64,000 nt of DNA from Lentisphaerota bacterium (GTDB taxonomy: Bacteria > Verrucomicrobiota > Lentisphaeria > Victivallales > Victivallaceae): contig CP071032.1 in assembly GCA_017134815.1 (NCBI GenBank), forward strand, positions 1 through 64,000, written 5' to 3'. The position numbers and the translations under genes were made by a program. The notes below the pieces were generated by a model. That model had not been told where the DNA came from. It saw only the letters and a list, made by a program, of their open reading frames with translations, and did not search any database. This document shows, one piece after another, positions 8,929-17,953 of this stretch (position 1 is the first letter of the stretch; every line of letters begins with the position of its first letter).

Positions 8929-10050
8929 TTATTCAAGCCAGGCTTCGGCGATTGTATTCCAGAAAAGCAGCCCTTTGGTTGTAAGTTTGATCGAATCGGG
9001 TTCGACAGCCAGCAGTTCCGGGTATTGACGTTTGACTTTAAGGGCCTTTTCTATGAGTGACGGCCACTCTATATTTAAAGTTTGCTGCAGCGGAATATTT
9101 TCCCACAATGTGCTGTTCCAGCCGTTAACAGTACGCAGCCCGATGATGAATATTTCAATCATACGGTACTCCGGTTCGATGATGTCTTTTTCTGGCGGCG
9201 AATCATTCAGCCACGAGTCCAGGCAGTGCGGCTGAGTCCAGCGGATTCTGCCATCAAACGACGAAGCAGCCGGCCCGAGTCCAAGATAGGTCTTGCCGTA
9301 CCAGACATTCATGTTATGCCGGCATTCTGCACCGGGAAGCGAGTAGTTTGAAACCTCATAACGCGGAAAGCCCTTTTTATGCAGAAACTGGCCGGTTTTC
9401 TCCCACATCGAAGCGGTTTCCTCGTCATCAACCGGGTCGAGATTGTCAATTTTTTCAGCAAGCTGGGTTCCCTCTTCAACCGTGAGAGAATAGCATGAAA
9501 TGTGCTTGATATCTGAATTAACTGCCAGATTAAGCTCGCTGATCCAGTCTTTATCGGTCTGTCCAGGAATGCCGTATATCAGGTCAATATTTATATTGTC
9601 AAAATTACGTTCTTTAATCATTTCTAGTGATTTGCGGATGTGCTCCTGGTGAGAGCGTCTGCCGAGCCTGTCCCGCAGGCAGTCGTCAAAAGACTGGATC
9701 CCGATACTGATTCTGTTGATTACCGGTGAAATGATATCAAGCCTTTCTTCACAAAGAGTTTCAGGGTTGCATTCCATAGTAACTTCAGAGTTGTTATTCA
9801 ACGGAATATACTTACGGGTTATGTCCATAAGTTTCTGCAGCTGCTGTGGCTTGAGCAGGGAAGGGGTACCGCCGCCAAAATATAAGGAGTCAACCGGCTG
9901 CCCCAGATTAGTCATGCTCAGTTTTTGTTCGATCTTATCAATAAAATCGTCTATCTGCCCCTTGTCGGGGGATGATACCGAATAAAACCCACAATAGTCA
10001 CATTTTGTCTGGCAGAATGGGACATGGATATATATATTTTCAAAATTCAT
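8929..10050 (-). CDS. hemW: Radical SAM heme chaperone HemW
   Basis: 373 residues, cytoplasmic. The cluster motif CQTKCDYC near residue 13 binds a 4Fe-4S cluster with S-adenosylmethionine. SLYFGGGTPSLL and MECNPETL follow, then IGIQSFDD and IDLIYGIPGQT, all typical of HemW and the HemN-related family. The C-terminal HemN-like domain contains RHNMNVWYGKTYLGLGPAAS. HemW delivers heme to apo-proteins; older annotations call it oxygen-independent coproporphyrinogen oxidase. It lies 13 bases after the FMN oxidoreductase gene and ahead of a lipoprotein gene, probably one operon. Confidence 0.88.
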   Translation of the reverse strand: MNFENIYIHVPFCQTKCDYCGFYSVSSPDKGQIDDFIDKIEQKLSMTNLGQPVDSLYFGGGTPSLLKPQQLQKLMDITRKYIPLNNNSEVTMECNPETLCEERLDIISPVINRISIGIQSFDDCLRDRLGRRSHQEHIRKSLEMIKERNFDNINIDLIYGIPGQTDKDWISELNLAVNSDIKHISCYSLTVEEGTQLAEKIDNLDPVDDEETASMWEKTGQFLHKKGFPRYEVSNYSLPGAECRHNMNVWYGKTYLGLGPAASSFDGRIRWTQPHCLDSWLNDSPPEKDIIEPEYRMIEIFIIGLRTVNGWNSTLWENIPLQQTLNIEWPSLIEKALKVKRQYPELLAVEPDSIKLTTKGLLFWNTIAEAWLE

Positions 10051-10063
10051 TAAAATTGCCTCA

Positions 10064-10645
10064 TTACCATTGAGAAAGTTCAGCGCCGAAACTCATTGCC
10101 TTTTCTTTAATATCAATATCAGTAGCTGTTTTAATCGGGTCCATCGGAGTATTCGGAACTAAAAGACTTTTATGCTTTCTTCCAATGAAGCCTGCAAGTT
10201 GTTTTATTATTGACTCAGTCATCTTCAGTCCGCTGCCCATGTCACCGGCGGCGGAAGCGACTACTGCAATATTGGTGCGGCCAAAGTTATTTTCAACTTT
10301 ATTCTCTTTAAATTTAAACAAAGAATACATCCTGTCCATAATCAATTTAATTTGCGCACTGAGACTGAAGAAGTAAACCGGTGAGGCAAAAACCAGTACA
10401 TCATAATCCGGTATTGAAGCAATAATATCAGAGGCTTCATCATTAATTATACAGCGATATTCAGTTGAATCCTGACACCCGTAACATGAAGTGCAGCCGT
10501 TACTTTTATACTTCAGGTGCGCGGCATCAACTATATCTACTTCAGCACCGTAATCTCGTGCTCCATCGGCCACCCAGCCTGAAAGCAGTGCGGTATTTCC
10601 GGTTTTACGATGACTGCCGGTAATGATTAGAATTCGTCTCTCCAT
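10064..10645 (-). CDS. NADPH-dependent FMN oxidoreductase / iron-sulfur flavoprotein-like
   Basis: 193 residues from the ATG at 10645, with a strong AAGGAGGA six bases upstream. Flavodoxin-like fold: ILIITGSHRKTGNTALL binds the FMN phosphate. A cysteine group, CTSCYGCQDS followed by CIINDEA, matches the Isf-like NAD(P)H-dependent oxidoreductases. FASPVYFFSLSAQIK is the usual second FMN loop. Probably a cytoplasmic electron-transfer flavoprotein of anaerobes. First gene of a likely operon with hemW. Confidence 0.82.
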   Translation of the reverse strand: MERRILIITGSHRKTGNTALLSGWVADGARDYGAEVDIVDAAHLKYKSNGCTSCYGCQDSTEYRCIINDEASDIIASIPDYDVLVFASPVYFFSLSAQIKLIMDRMYSLFKFKENKVENNFGRTNIAVVASAAGDMGSGLKMTESIIKQLAGFIGRKHKSLLVPNTPMDPIKTATDIDIKEKAMSFGAELSQW

Positions 10646-11015
10646 TGTATCCTCCTTCAGTTGGATGCTGAATGAAAACCCCGTTTGCAATAGACGGTTT
10701 TCTCATGAAGCGGAATAATTCTCCTCCAAAAATCAGCGTTTCATGACGTCTTATTTCAAGGTGTCGGATATATTATATCGAAAAGGGCTGTTTTCTGCAA
10801 GGCGTTTATTTAAAAAATATTAAAAATTTAGCTCCGCCGGGGTTAATCAGTTTTTCCAACATCTCCTGGAGAAAAAAGGATGTGGAGGCACCTGGATAGC
10901 TAGGCACCTCCACAATTCAAACAACAACGAGGAGATTGTATTGGTTATCGGGAATAAGCCGGGGAAATCAGCTTATACCCGGGAATAAGGTTTGAGAGGC
11001 GTTCAGCCCCTGTTT
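10646..11015. other. Intergenic region between adhE-1 and the flavoprotein operon
   Basis: No gene seen. It contains a hairpin near 10673-10705 (GAAAA..CCGT pairing with ACGG..TTTTC) in the leader of the flavoprotein operon, AT-rich promoter-like sequence near 10760, and the adhE-1 terminator at 10871-10914. Confidence 0.5.
10871..10914 (-). terminator. Rho-independent terminator of the first adhE
   Basis: TGTGGAGG (10881-10888) pairs with CCTCCACA (10907-10914) across an 18-base loop. On the minus strand the stem is followed by TCCTTTTTT, about 100 bases after the adhE stop. Confidence 0.7.
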
Positions 11016-13628
11016 TCAGCCGTTATAAACTTTCATATACAGCTCTTTGATTTCGCTGATCAGCGGATAACGCGGATTGGCGCCGGTGCACTGGTCATCG
11101 AATGCTTTTTCAGAAAGTTCATCGACCTTAGCCTCGAAATCTTTCTTTGAAATACCGTATTCCTTGATGGACTTCGGAATTTCAAGTTGTGTTTTGAGGC
11201 TCTCAATTGCTTCGATAAGGTTTTGGACTTTTTCAGCTTCAGTTTTACCTGCAAGTCCCAGAGAAGATGCGATATCCGCATATCGGGTCTGGGCTTCAGG
11301 GCATTTGTATTGTGAGAAAGTACCTTGTTTAGTTGGCTTGTCTGTGGCATTGAATTTTATAACTTCATTTATTAACAGGGCGTTAGCCAGGCCGTGAGGG
11401 ACATGGAATTCCGCCCCCAGTTTATGTGCCATGGAGTGACATACTCCAAGGAAGGCATTGGCAAAAGCCATGCCGGCGATAGTTGATGCGTGATGTATTT
11501 TTTCACGTGCTTTCTGGTCATTCTGGCCGTTTTCATAAGCGGCTGGCAAGTATTTAAATATGAGTCTGATGGCTTCTAAAGCCAGGGCATTTGTGTATTC
11601 ACTGGCCAGAATTGAAGTGTATGCTTCGATCGCATGAGTAAGGGCGTCAAGGCCACTGTAAGCGGTCAGCTTTTTAGGCATACTCATTACCAGTTCACTG
11701 TCGATAATAGCAATGCTGGGTGTCAGTTCATAATCCGCCAGCGGATATTTCTGACCGGTCTTTTCATCAGTAATTACCGCAAATGGTGTAACTTCTGAAC
11801 CGGTTCCACTGGTAGTCGGAATCGCGACAAGAATAGCTTTTTCTCCAAGTTTGGGGAATTTATATACGCGTTTCCTGATATCCATAAACCGCATTGCAAT
11901 GTCATTGAAAGCGGCATCCGGGTGTTCATACATCAGCCACATTATTTTTGCGGCATCCATTGGCGAGCCGCCGCCCAGTGCAATAATTACATCCGGTTCA
12001 AAGGCTTTCATGCGTTCAACTCCAGCCTTGGCTGTTGCCAGAGTCGGATCAGGTTCCACGTCCGCGAAAATTTCAAAATTGATTCCGAGATTTTCAAGGC
12101 ATTTGATTGTGCCAGCCAGATGACCGTTGTTGTACAGGAAGCGGTCGGTGACTATAAAGGCACGTTTTTTGCCGGCCAGATCACTAAGTGCCACCTGCAG
12201 ACAACCGCATTTGAAATAGATTTTCGGCGGAACCCTGAACCACAGCATATTTTCTCTCCTTTGGGCAACAGTTTTGATATTGATCAGGTGTTTGGGGCCG
12301 ACATTCTGACTGACGGAGTTGCCGCCCCAGCTGCCGCAGCCCAGTGTAAGTGAGGGGGCCAGCCTGAAGTTGAAAACGTCACCAATGGCTCCCTGGCTCG
12401 CTGGCATATTGATCAATGTACGTCCGGCTTTCATGCGTTTGCCGAATTCGTTGATACGGTCTTTATTGTCCGGGTCAGTGTAAAGAACGCTGGTGTGTCC
12501 GAGACCGCCGAATTCAACCAGAGCCTGTGCTTTGTCAAAAGCATCGGCATAGTTTTTGGCTTTGTAAAGAGCCAGCACCGGTGACAGTTTTTCAAAAGAC
12601 AGCGGGTACTCACGTCCGATTCCGTTAGTTTCAGCAATAAGCACTTTTGCTGCTTCTGGAACTTTAAAACCGGCCATTTCAGCAATCTTGTATGCTGGCT
12701 GCCCGACTATTGCAGGGTTTAATTTTCCGTCCTGAATTATGAAAGCTGCCAGCTTGGCTGATTCAGTTTTGTCTGTCAGGTAGGCGCCGCGTTTTTCAAA
12801 CTCGGCTTTGACTTCCTTGTAAATCTCGGAAACCGCAATAATTGATTGCTCAGAAGCACAGATCATCCCGTTGTCAAAGGTTTTGCTTTGCAATACGGAG
12901 CTGACTGCCATCTGTATATCGCAGGTTTCGTCCATTACAGCCGGAGTGTTTCCAGCTCCAACGCCAAGTGCCGGAAGGCCACTTGAATAAGCGGCTTTGA
13001 CCATACCAGGTCCCCCAGTAGCAAGGATCAAGCTTATGTCTTTATGTCCCATTAAGTGTTGTGAAAGCGGGACACTTGGTTCGGATATCCATCCGATGAG
13101 ATTTTTTGGAGCGCCGGCTTTTACAGCGGCTTCCAGAACGAGTTTTGCGGCAGCAACAGTACATCTTTTTGCCCGGGGATGGGGAGAGAATATGATTCCG
13201 TTTCTGGTTTTGATAGCCATCAGGGATTTAAAGATGGCGGTTGATGTCGGGTTGGTTGTAGGGACAATCCCGGCAATAACTCCAACTGGCTCGGCTACTT
13301 TTATGATGCCGAATGAATCATCGCGTTCAATTTCACCACAAGTTGGGGTATTTTTGTATTTATTGTAGACATATTCTGAAGCAAAGTGGTTCTTAATGAC
13401 TTTGTCCTCGACCACTCCCATCTGGGTTTCCTCAACAGCCATTTTTGCGAGCTCTATGCGGGCATCATTTGCGGCCATGGCGGCGGCCCTGAATATATTA
13501 TCTACCCGTTTCTGGTCATAAGTCGCGTATTTCTCCTGTGCAGCCTTAACGCCGGCAATAATTTTATCCATTTCTTCAAATTGCGCATCGGCGGATAGGT
13601 CAGCCGGCTCTTTCTTTTCCTTGGTCAT
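11016..13628 (-). CDS. adhE: Bifunctional aldehyde-alcohol dehydrogenase AdhE (copy 1)
   Basis: Reduces acetyl-CoA to acetaldehyde and then to ethanol, regenerating NAD. About 870 residues from the ATG at 13628, preceded by GGAGGG at eight bases; the same start context (TATGGAGGGC, MTKEKK) occurs in the second copy. The N-terminal aldehyde dehydrogenase half has DNGMICASEQS with the catalytic cysteine near residue 255. The C-terminal iron-alcohol dehydrogenase half has IALGGGSPMDAAKIMW for NAD, and the histidines of ALTHAIEA and GVCHSMAHKLGAEFHVPHG for iron. AdhE typically forms spirosome filaments. It lies downstream of a close paralogue, with separate terminators, so the two can be regulated independently. 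Confidence 0.95.
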   Translation of the reverse strand: MTKEKKEPADLSADAQFEEMDKIIAGVKAAQEKYATYDQKRVDNIFRAAAMAANDARIELAKMAVEETQMGVVEDKVIKNHFASEYVYNKYKNTPTCGEIERDDSFGIIKVAEPVGVIAGIVPTTNPTSTAIFKSLMAIKTRNGIIFSPHPRAKRCTVAAAKLVLEAAVKAGAPKNLIGWISEPSVPLSQHLMGHKDISLILATGGPGMVKAAYSSGLPALGVGAGNTPAVMDETCDIQMAVSSVLQSKTFDNGMICASEQSIIAVSEIYKEVKAEFEKRGAYLTDKTESAKLAAFIIQDGKLNPAIVGQPAYKIAEMAGFKVPEAAKVLIAETNGIGREYPLSFEKLSPVLALYKAKNYADAFDKAQALVEFGGLGHTSVLYTDPDNKDRINEFGKRMKAGRTLINMPASQGAIGDVFNFRLAPSLTLGCGSWGGNSVSQNVGPKHLINIKTVAQRRENMLWFRVPPKIYFKCGCLQVALSDLAGKKRAFIVTDRFLYNNGHLAGTIKCLENLGINFEIFADVEPDPTLATAKAGVERMKAFEPDVIIALGGGSPMDAAKIMWLMYEHPDAAFNDIAMRFMDIRKRVYKFPKLGEKAILVAIPTTSGTGSEVTPFAVITDEKTGQKYPLADYELTPSIAIIDSELVMSMPKKLTAYSGLDALTHAIEAYTSILASEYTNALALEAIRLIFKYLPAAYENGQNDQKAREKIHHASTIAGMAFANAFLGVCHSMAHKLGAEFHVPHGLANALLINEVIKFNATDKPTKQGTFSQYKCPEAQTRYADIASSLGLAGKTEAEKVQNLIEAIESLKTQLEIPKSIKEYGISKKDFEAKVDELSEKAFDDQCTGANPRYPLISEIKELYMKVYNG

Positions 13629-13830
13629 GTTTTTGCCCTCCATAATTGGCATTCATGTCCTCTTAAAGATTTCCTGTATTTTCTTCGAGTTTAAGTTGTA
13701 CCCGATTTAAGCATAACTAGACACCTATTTCACTTTATTGTTCCAATTTTCTAAATATTTCTATAATTTTCTATTAAATGTAACAGTATTCTAACAAAAA
13801 GGCTCATATTGTAGGATAAAATAAGCCTTT

Positions 13831-13870
13831 AAAAACAGAAACGGAGACGCCGGTAAGGGCGCCTCCGTTT
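13831..13870 (-). terminator. Rho-independent terminator of the second adhE
   Basis: AAACGGAG-a-CGCC (13839-13851) pairs with GGCG-c-CTCCGTTT (13858-13870). On the minus strand it is followed by CTGTTTTT. It separates the two adhE genes into different transcription units. Confidence 0.8.
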
Positions 13871-13902
13871 CAGATAAAAAAGAAGAAGAAACTTAAAGAT
13901 TA

Positions 13903-16518
13903 TTATCGGCCGTTATAAACTTTCATGTACAGCTCTTTGATTTCGCTGATCAGCGGATACCGCGGGTTGGCTCCGGTACACTGGTCGTCAAAGGCTTTCT
14001 CAGAAAGTTCATCGACTTTGTTTTCAAAGTCTTTTTGCTGAATACCGTATTCTTTCAGGGATTCAGGTATATCGAGTCTGGCTTTCAGCTTTTCGATGGC
14101 TTCAATGAGCTTTTCAACTTTTTCGTTTTCAGTTTTTCCGCCAAGCTTCAGGAACGTTGCTATATCTGCGTAGCGGGTTTTTGCTTCCGGGCATTTGTAC
14201 TGAGAAAAAGTTCCCTGTTTGGTTGGCTTGTTTGTCGCATTGAATTTAATTACTTCACTTATGAGCATTGCGTTTGCCAGGCCATGCGGAACGTGAAATT
14301 CAGCTCCAAGTTTATGAGCCATTGAGTGACAGATTCCCAGAAAGGCGTTGGCAAAGGCCATCCCTGCAATAGTGGACGCATGGTGGACCTTTTCCCTGGC
14401 TTTCTGGTCGCTGGGACCGTTTTCATAAGCGGCCGGCAGGTATTTGAACAGCAGCCTTATGGCCTCCATTGCCAGGGCGTTGGTATACTCGCTGGCAAGT
14501 ATTGAAACACGCGCTTCCAGGGCATGGGTTAATGCGTCCAGTCCGCTGTAAGCGGTCAATTTTTTCGGCATGCTCATAACCAGTTCAGTGTCAATTATGG
14601 CAATGTCAGGAGTGAGCTCGTAATCTGCCAGCGGGTATTTCTGATCAGTCTTTTCGTCGGTAATTACGGCAAAAGGCGTAACCTCAGAACCGGTCCCACT
14701 GGTAGTTGGAATTGCAACCATCAGTGCCTTTTCTCCCAGCTTTGGAAACTTATAGACACGCTTGCGGATATCCATAAAGCGCATTGCGATGTCATCAAAA
14801 GCCACATCCGGATGTTCGTACATTAACCACATGATTTTAGCTGCATCCATTGGAGAACCGCCGCCCAAAGCAATTATTACGTCCGGTTTAAAGGCGTTCA
14901 TACGTTCAACGCCAGCTTTAGCCGTTGCCAGAGTTGGGTCCGGTTCAACGTCCGCAAAAATTTCAAACTGTATTCCAAGGTCTTCAAGGCATTTAATTGT
15001 GCCTTGCAGGTGCCCGTTATTATAAAGGAAGCGGTCTGTTACGATGAAAGCGCGTTTTTTGCCGCTCAGATCACTCAATGCAACCTGCAGACAGCCGTAT
15101 TTGAAGTAAATTTTTGGCGGTACTCTGAACCATAGCATGTTTTCTCTCCTCTGGGCAACGGTTTTGATGTTGATCAAATGTTGAGGGCCGACATTCTGAC
15201 TGACAGAGTTGCCGCCCCAGCTGCCGCAGCCAAGCGTCATAGACGGGTCAAGCCTGAAATTGAATACATCGCCTATAGCACCCTGGCTGGAAGGCATATT
15301 GATTAAAGTACGCCCGGCTTTCATGCGTTTGCCGAATTCATCAATACGGCCTTTGTTGCGCGGATCGGTGTAGAGCACACTCGTATGTCCGAGTCCGCCA
15401 AACTCAACCAGTGCCTGGGCTTTGTCAAATGCGTCGATATAGTCTCTGGCTTTGTAGAGTGCCAGTACTGGAGACAGCTTTTCGTATGAAAGCGGATAAT
15501 CAAAGCCTATGCCTTCTGCCTCAGCTATCAGAACTTTTGCTTCTCTTGGGACTTTGAAACCTGCCATTTCAGCAATTTTATGGGCAGGCTGTCCGACTAT
15601 TGCGGCGTTCAGTTTGCCGTCCTGGATGATAAAGTCAGCCAGCTTTTCAGTTTCGGCCTTATTGGTCAGGTAGGCGCCTCGTTTTTCAAATTCCGCTTTG
15701 ACTTCTCTGTAAACTTTGTTGACCGCTACTACTGATTGTTCAGAAGCGCAGATCATGCCGTTGTCAAAAGTCTTGCTTTGGAGTACAGAACTGACCGCCA
15801 TTTCAATGTCGCAGGTTTCGTCCATAACCGCCGGAGTGTTTCCCGCTCCCACTCCCAAAGCCGGAAGTCCGCTTGAGTAAGCGGCTTTTACCATGCCGGG
15901 GCCGCCGGTCGCCAGGATCAGGCTGATGTCTTTGTGACTCATTAAATGCTGGGATAGAGCCACACTTGGTTCCTCTATCCAGCCAATCAGTCCTGCCGGG
16001 GCTCCTGCTTTTTCTGCTGCTTTAAGGACAATTTCCGCTGCGGCGATTGTGCATTTTTTTGCCCGTGGGTGAGGGGAGAAAATAATCCCGTTACGAGTTT
16101 TTAAAGCCATGAGTGATTTGAAGATAGCTGTGGATGTCGGATTGGTTGTCGGTACTACGCCGGCAATAACGCCAACCGGCTCCGCGACTTTTATTATACC
16201 GAATGACTCATCACGTTCTATTTCGTCACAGGTTGGAGTATTTTTGTATTTATTATAGACATACTCAGAGGCAAAGTGGTTTTTGATTACTTTGTCTTCT
16301 ATTACGCCCATACCGGTCTCCGCTACTGCCATCTTTGCCAGTGCAATACGAGCGTTGTTGGCAGCCAGAGCGGCGGCTCGGAATATTTCGTCAACCTGTT
16401 TCTGAGTAAAGGTTGCGTAAGTGGTTTGTGCAGCTTTGACCCTGGCGATGGTTGCGTCCAGGTTTTTAAGCTGAGTATCAACTGCGGCAGCTTCAATGTC
16501 TTTTTTTTCCTTGGTCAT
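13903..16518 (-). CDS. adhE: Bifunctional aldehyde-alcohol dehydrogenase AdhE (copy 2)
   Basis: About 871 residues, aligning over its full length with copy 1 and differing at scattered positions, mostly conservative. The start is set at the ATG at 16518, with GGAGGG upstream as in copy 1. The catalytic cysteine motif NGMICASEQS, the GGGSPMDAAK nucleotide site and the iron-binding histidines are all intact, so both copies should be active. Differences cluster in the first 30 residues and the C-terminal 40 to 60 residues. The gene is divergent from the flavodoxin; the spacer holds AT-rich inverted repeats that could be operators. Confidence 0.95.
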   Translation of the reverse strand: MTKEKKDIEAAAVDTQLKNLDATIARVKAAQTTYATFTQKQVDEIFRAAALAANNARIALAKMAVAETGMGVIEDKVIKNHFASEYVYNKYKNTPTCDEIERDESFGIIKVAEPVGVIAGVVPTTNPTSTAIFKSLMALKTRNGIIFSPHPRAKKCTIAAAEIVLKAAEKAGAPAGLIGWIEEPSVALSQHLMSHKDISLILATGGPGMVKAAYSSGLPALGVGAGNTPAVMDETCDIEMAVSSVLQSKTFDNGMICASEQSVVAVNKVYREVKAEFEKRGAYLTNKAETEKLADFIIQDGKLNAAIVGQPAHKIAEMAGFKVPREAKVLIAEAEGIGFDYPLSYEKLSPVLALYKARDYIDAFDKAQALVEFGGLGHTSVLYTDPRNKGRIDEFGKRMKAGRTLINMPSSQGAIGDVFNFRLDPSMTLGCGSWGGNSVSQNVGPQHLINIKTVAQRRENMLWFRVPPKIYFKYGCLQVALSDLSGKKRAFIVTDRFLYNNGHLQGTIKCLEDLGIQFEIFADVEPDPTLATAKAGVERMNAFKPDVIIALGGGSPMDAAKIMWLMYEHPDVAFDDIAMRFMDIRKRVYKFPKLGEKALMVAIPTTSGTGSEVTPFAVITDEKTDQKYPLADYELTPDIAIIDTELVMSMPKKLTAYSGLDALTHALEARVSILASEYTNALAMEAIRLLFKYLPAAYENGPSDQKAREKVHHASTIAGMAFANAFLGICHSMAHKLGAEFHVPHGLANAMLISEVIKFNATNKPTKQGTFSQYKCPEAKTRYADIATFLKLGGKTENEKVEKLIEAIEKLKARLDIPESLKEYGIQQKDFENKVDELSEKAFDDQCTGANPRYPLISEIKELYMKVYNGR

Positions 16519-16621
16519 GGTCCAGCCCTCCATATCGGCATTCATGTCCTGTTGTAAAATTTTTAACTGTAAATCAGCTGTTTGCCGGTTTAAATATAAA
16601 AATTTATTAGATAAAATAATA

Positions 16622-16718
16622 TAGATATTTTTATATCTAATTGTTGTAGTTTAATTATACCCTCGGGCGGAAAAAATACAATAGTATATAGATAAAAAAA
16701 TATGAATATTTTTATATC
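16622..16718. promoter_or_regulatory. Two AT-rich inverted repeats upstream of adhE copy 2
   Basis: TAGATAT-TTTT-ATATCTA (16622-16639) is a perfect inverted repeat. About 50 bases on, a 13-base stem with one mismatch spans 16691-16703 and 16706-16718 and also ends in TATATC. The shared ATATC half-sites and their place 100 to 200 bases before adhE suggest regulator-binding sites. The regulator is unknown. Plain AT-richness could also give such repeats. Confidence 0.45.
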
Positions 16719-16893
16719 TTGACTGATGTATTTGTCTAATTGTTTAGAGATTAGGTTATTATGACTTGTTTCGTGCTGATGGTCGACTGTTGTCCACTTG
16801 CAAACACTTGCAATAAGCAACGGTTTTCAATAAATTACTTGAAATTTAAATAGGGTAGCCTAATTTTATAAACATAAGCAAAGGAAAAGAGAT

Positions 16894-16920
16894 TTCACTC
16901 AAAGAAAGTGAATCTTATAA
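16894..16920 (+). promoter_or_regulatory. Inverted repeat and TATAAT box upstream of flavodoxin
   Basis: TTCACT and AGTGAA (16894-16899, 16907-16912) form an inverted repeat directly before TATAAT-like sequence at 16915-16920. The position, 24 to 50 bases before the flavodoxin ATG, fits a promoter with an operator. No good -35 box was seen. Confidence 0.4.
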
Positions 16921-16943
16921 TTAAAAATTTATGAGGTGTCATC

Positions 16944-17441
16944 ATGGCCAACGTTGCTATAATTTACGGCAGCACTACAGGAAATACCCAAAGTGCAGCA
17001 GAAAAGATTCAGGCGCAATTCGGAGCGGATGCGGTTTTACTTGAAGCCGCGACTGTTTCTGCAGCTGACCTTAAGGATTATGATGTATTAATTCTGGGGT
17101 CCTCAACCTGGGGAATCGGCGAATTGCAGGATGACTGGGTCAGTGTAGACTGGCTTGACGGTGCTGATTTAAACGGCAAAAAAGTAGCCTTTTTCGGTTG
17201 CGGTGATCAAGCTGGATTTGGGGATTCTTTTGTGGATGCTCTGGGTATTTTAAAGGATAAGCTTGCGAGTTCAGGAGCATCATTTATTGGTGCATGGCCA
17301 GTTGACGGGTATGACTTTTCAGGTTCGACAGCTGTTGAAGGGGACCATTTTGTCGGACTGCCGCTGGACGAGGAGAATCAAAGCGATTTGACCGACGAGC
17401 GTATTGCACAATGGGTGGAACAGCTAAAGGGTGAGATTTAG
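16944..17441 (+). CDS. Flavodoxin (long-chain type)
   Basis: 165-residue acidic FMN electron carrier. IIYGSTTGNTQ near the start is the phosphate loop; SSTWGIGELQDDW and GCGDQAGFGDSF are the two further FMN loops, with an inserted segment as in long-chain flavodoxins. It replaces ferredoxin as electron carrier, often under low iron. The ribosome binding site is GAGGTG, seven bases before the ATG. It is transcribed divergently from adhE copy 2. A short GC hairpin follows the stop near 17463-17486. Confidence 0.93.
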   Translation: MANVAIIYGSTTGNTQSAAEKIQAQFGADAVLLEAATVSAADLKDYDVLILGSSTWGIGELQDDWVSVDWLDGADLNGKKVAFFGCGDQAGFGDSFVDALGILKDKLASSGASFIGAWPVDGYDFSGSTAVEGDHFVGLPLDEENQSDLTDERIAQWVEQLKGEI

Positions 17442-17884
17442 AAACATTGATTCCGGATAGGCGCGGTCGCTTATTTTGAGGCCGCTTAATATCAATAATT
17501 TGTGATAGATTTATGTCTGTCTGATGGCCTGGACAACCGGACGGCCGACATGAAGCGTTCCAAATGTATTTTGACTTCCGTTGTACTCCGAAAAGTGGGT
17601 GGCTCCGGGCTCAGGGTGATTTCAGCAGCCATTTTATTCACCTTGAGTCGGGGGCCGCTACTTTTTATACGGCTGCGTCTTCTGCCAGTCATTACCCTGC
17701 ATACGACCAAATATCGGTTTAATTATTTCGCACTGTGTCTGCCCCGACATAAAGGGAACTCTACAAATGAAAATGAGGAAGTGAAAATATCTAAAACTGC
17801 CAGTGACCCATGTGGGTTAATTGCTGGTCTAAGTTTAAATAGAATGTTTAATAGTAAATTAATATAAAAATATTAATTAGTCGG
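17442..17884. other. Intergenic region with an unexplained GC-richer patch
   Basis: Between flavodoxin and the symporter. Bases about 17500-17760 are clearly more GC-rich and less AT-biased than other spacers here and are open in more than one frame (72 codons on minus, 121 on plus). Neither translation resembles a protein I know, and no strong ribosome binding site precedes them. It could be a degraded gene, the edge of a mobile element, or a structured RNA. Confidence 0.4.
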
Positions 17885-17953
17885 TTGAATTTTCTTCAAG
17901 TCTTATTAGATTTTTCTAACTGCACAATATTATACAAAAAAAGAAAATACCTG

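Noticed and set aside
17502-17867. 121-codon plus-strand frame after flavodoxin
   Set aside because: The translation is rich in rare-looking runs without any motif, there is no ribosome binding site, and a minus-strand frame overlaps it. Kept only as an unexplained region.
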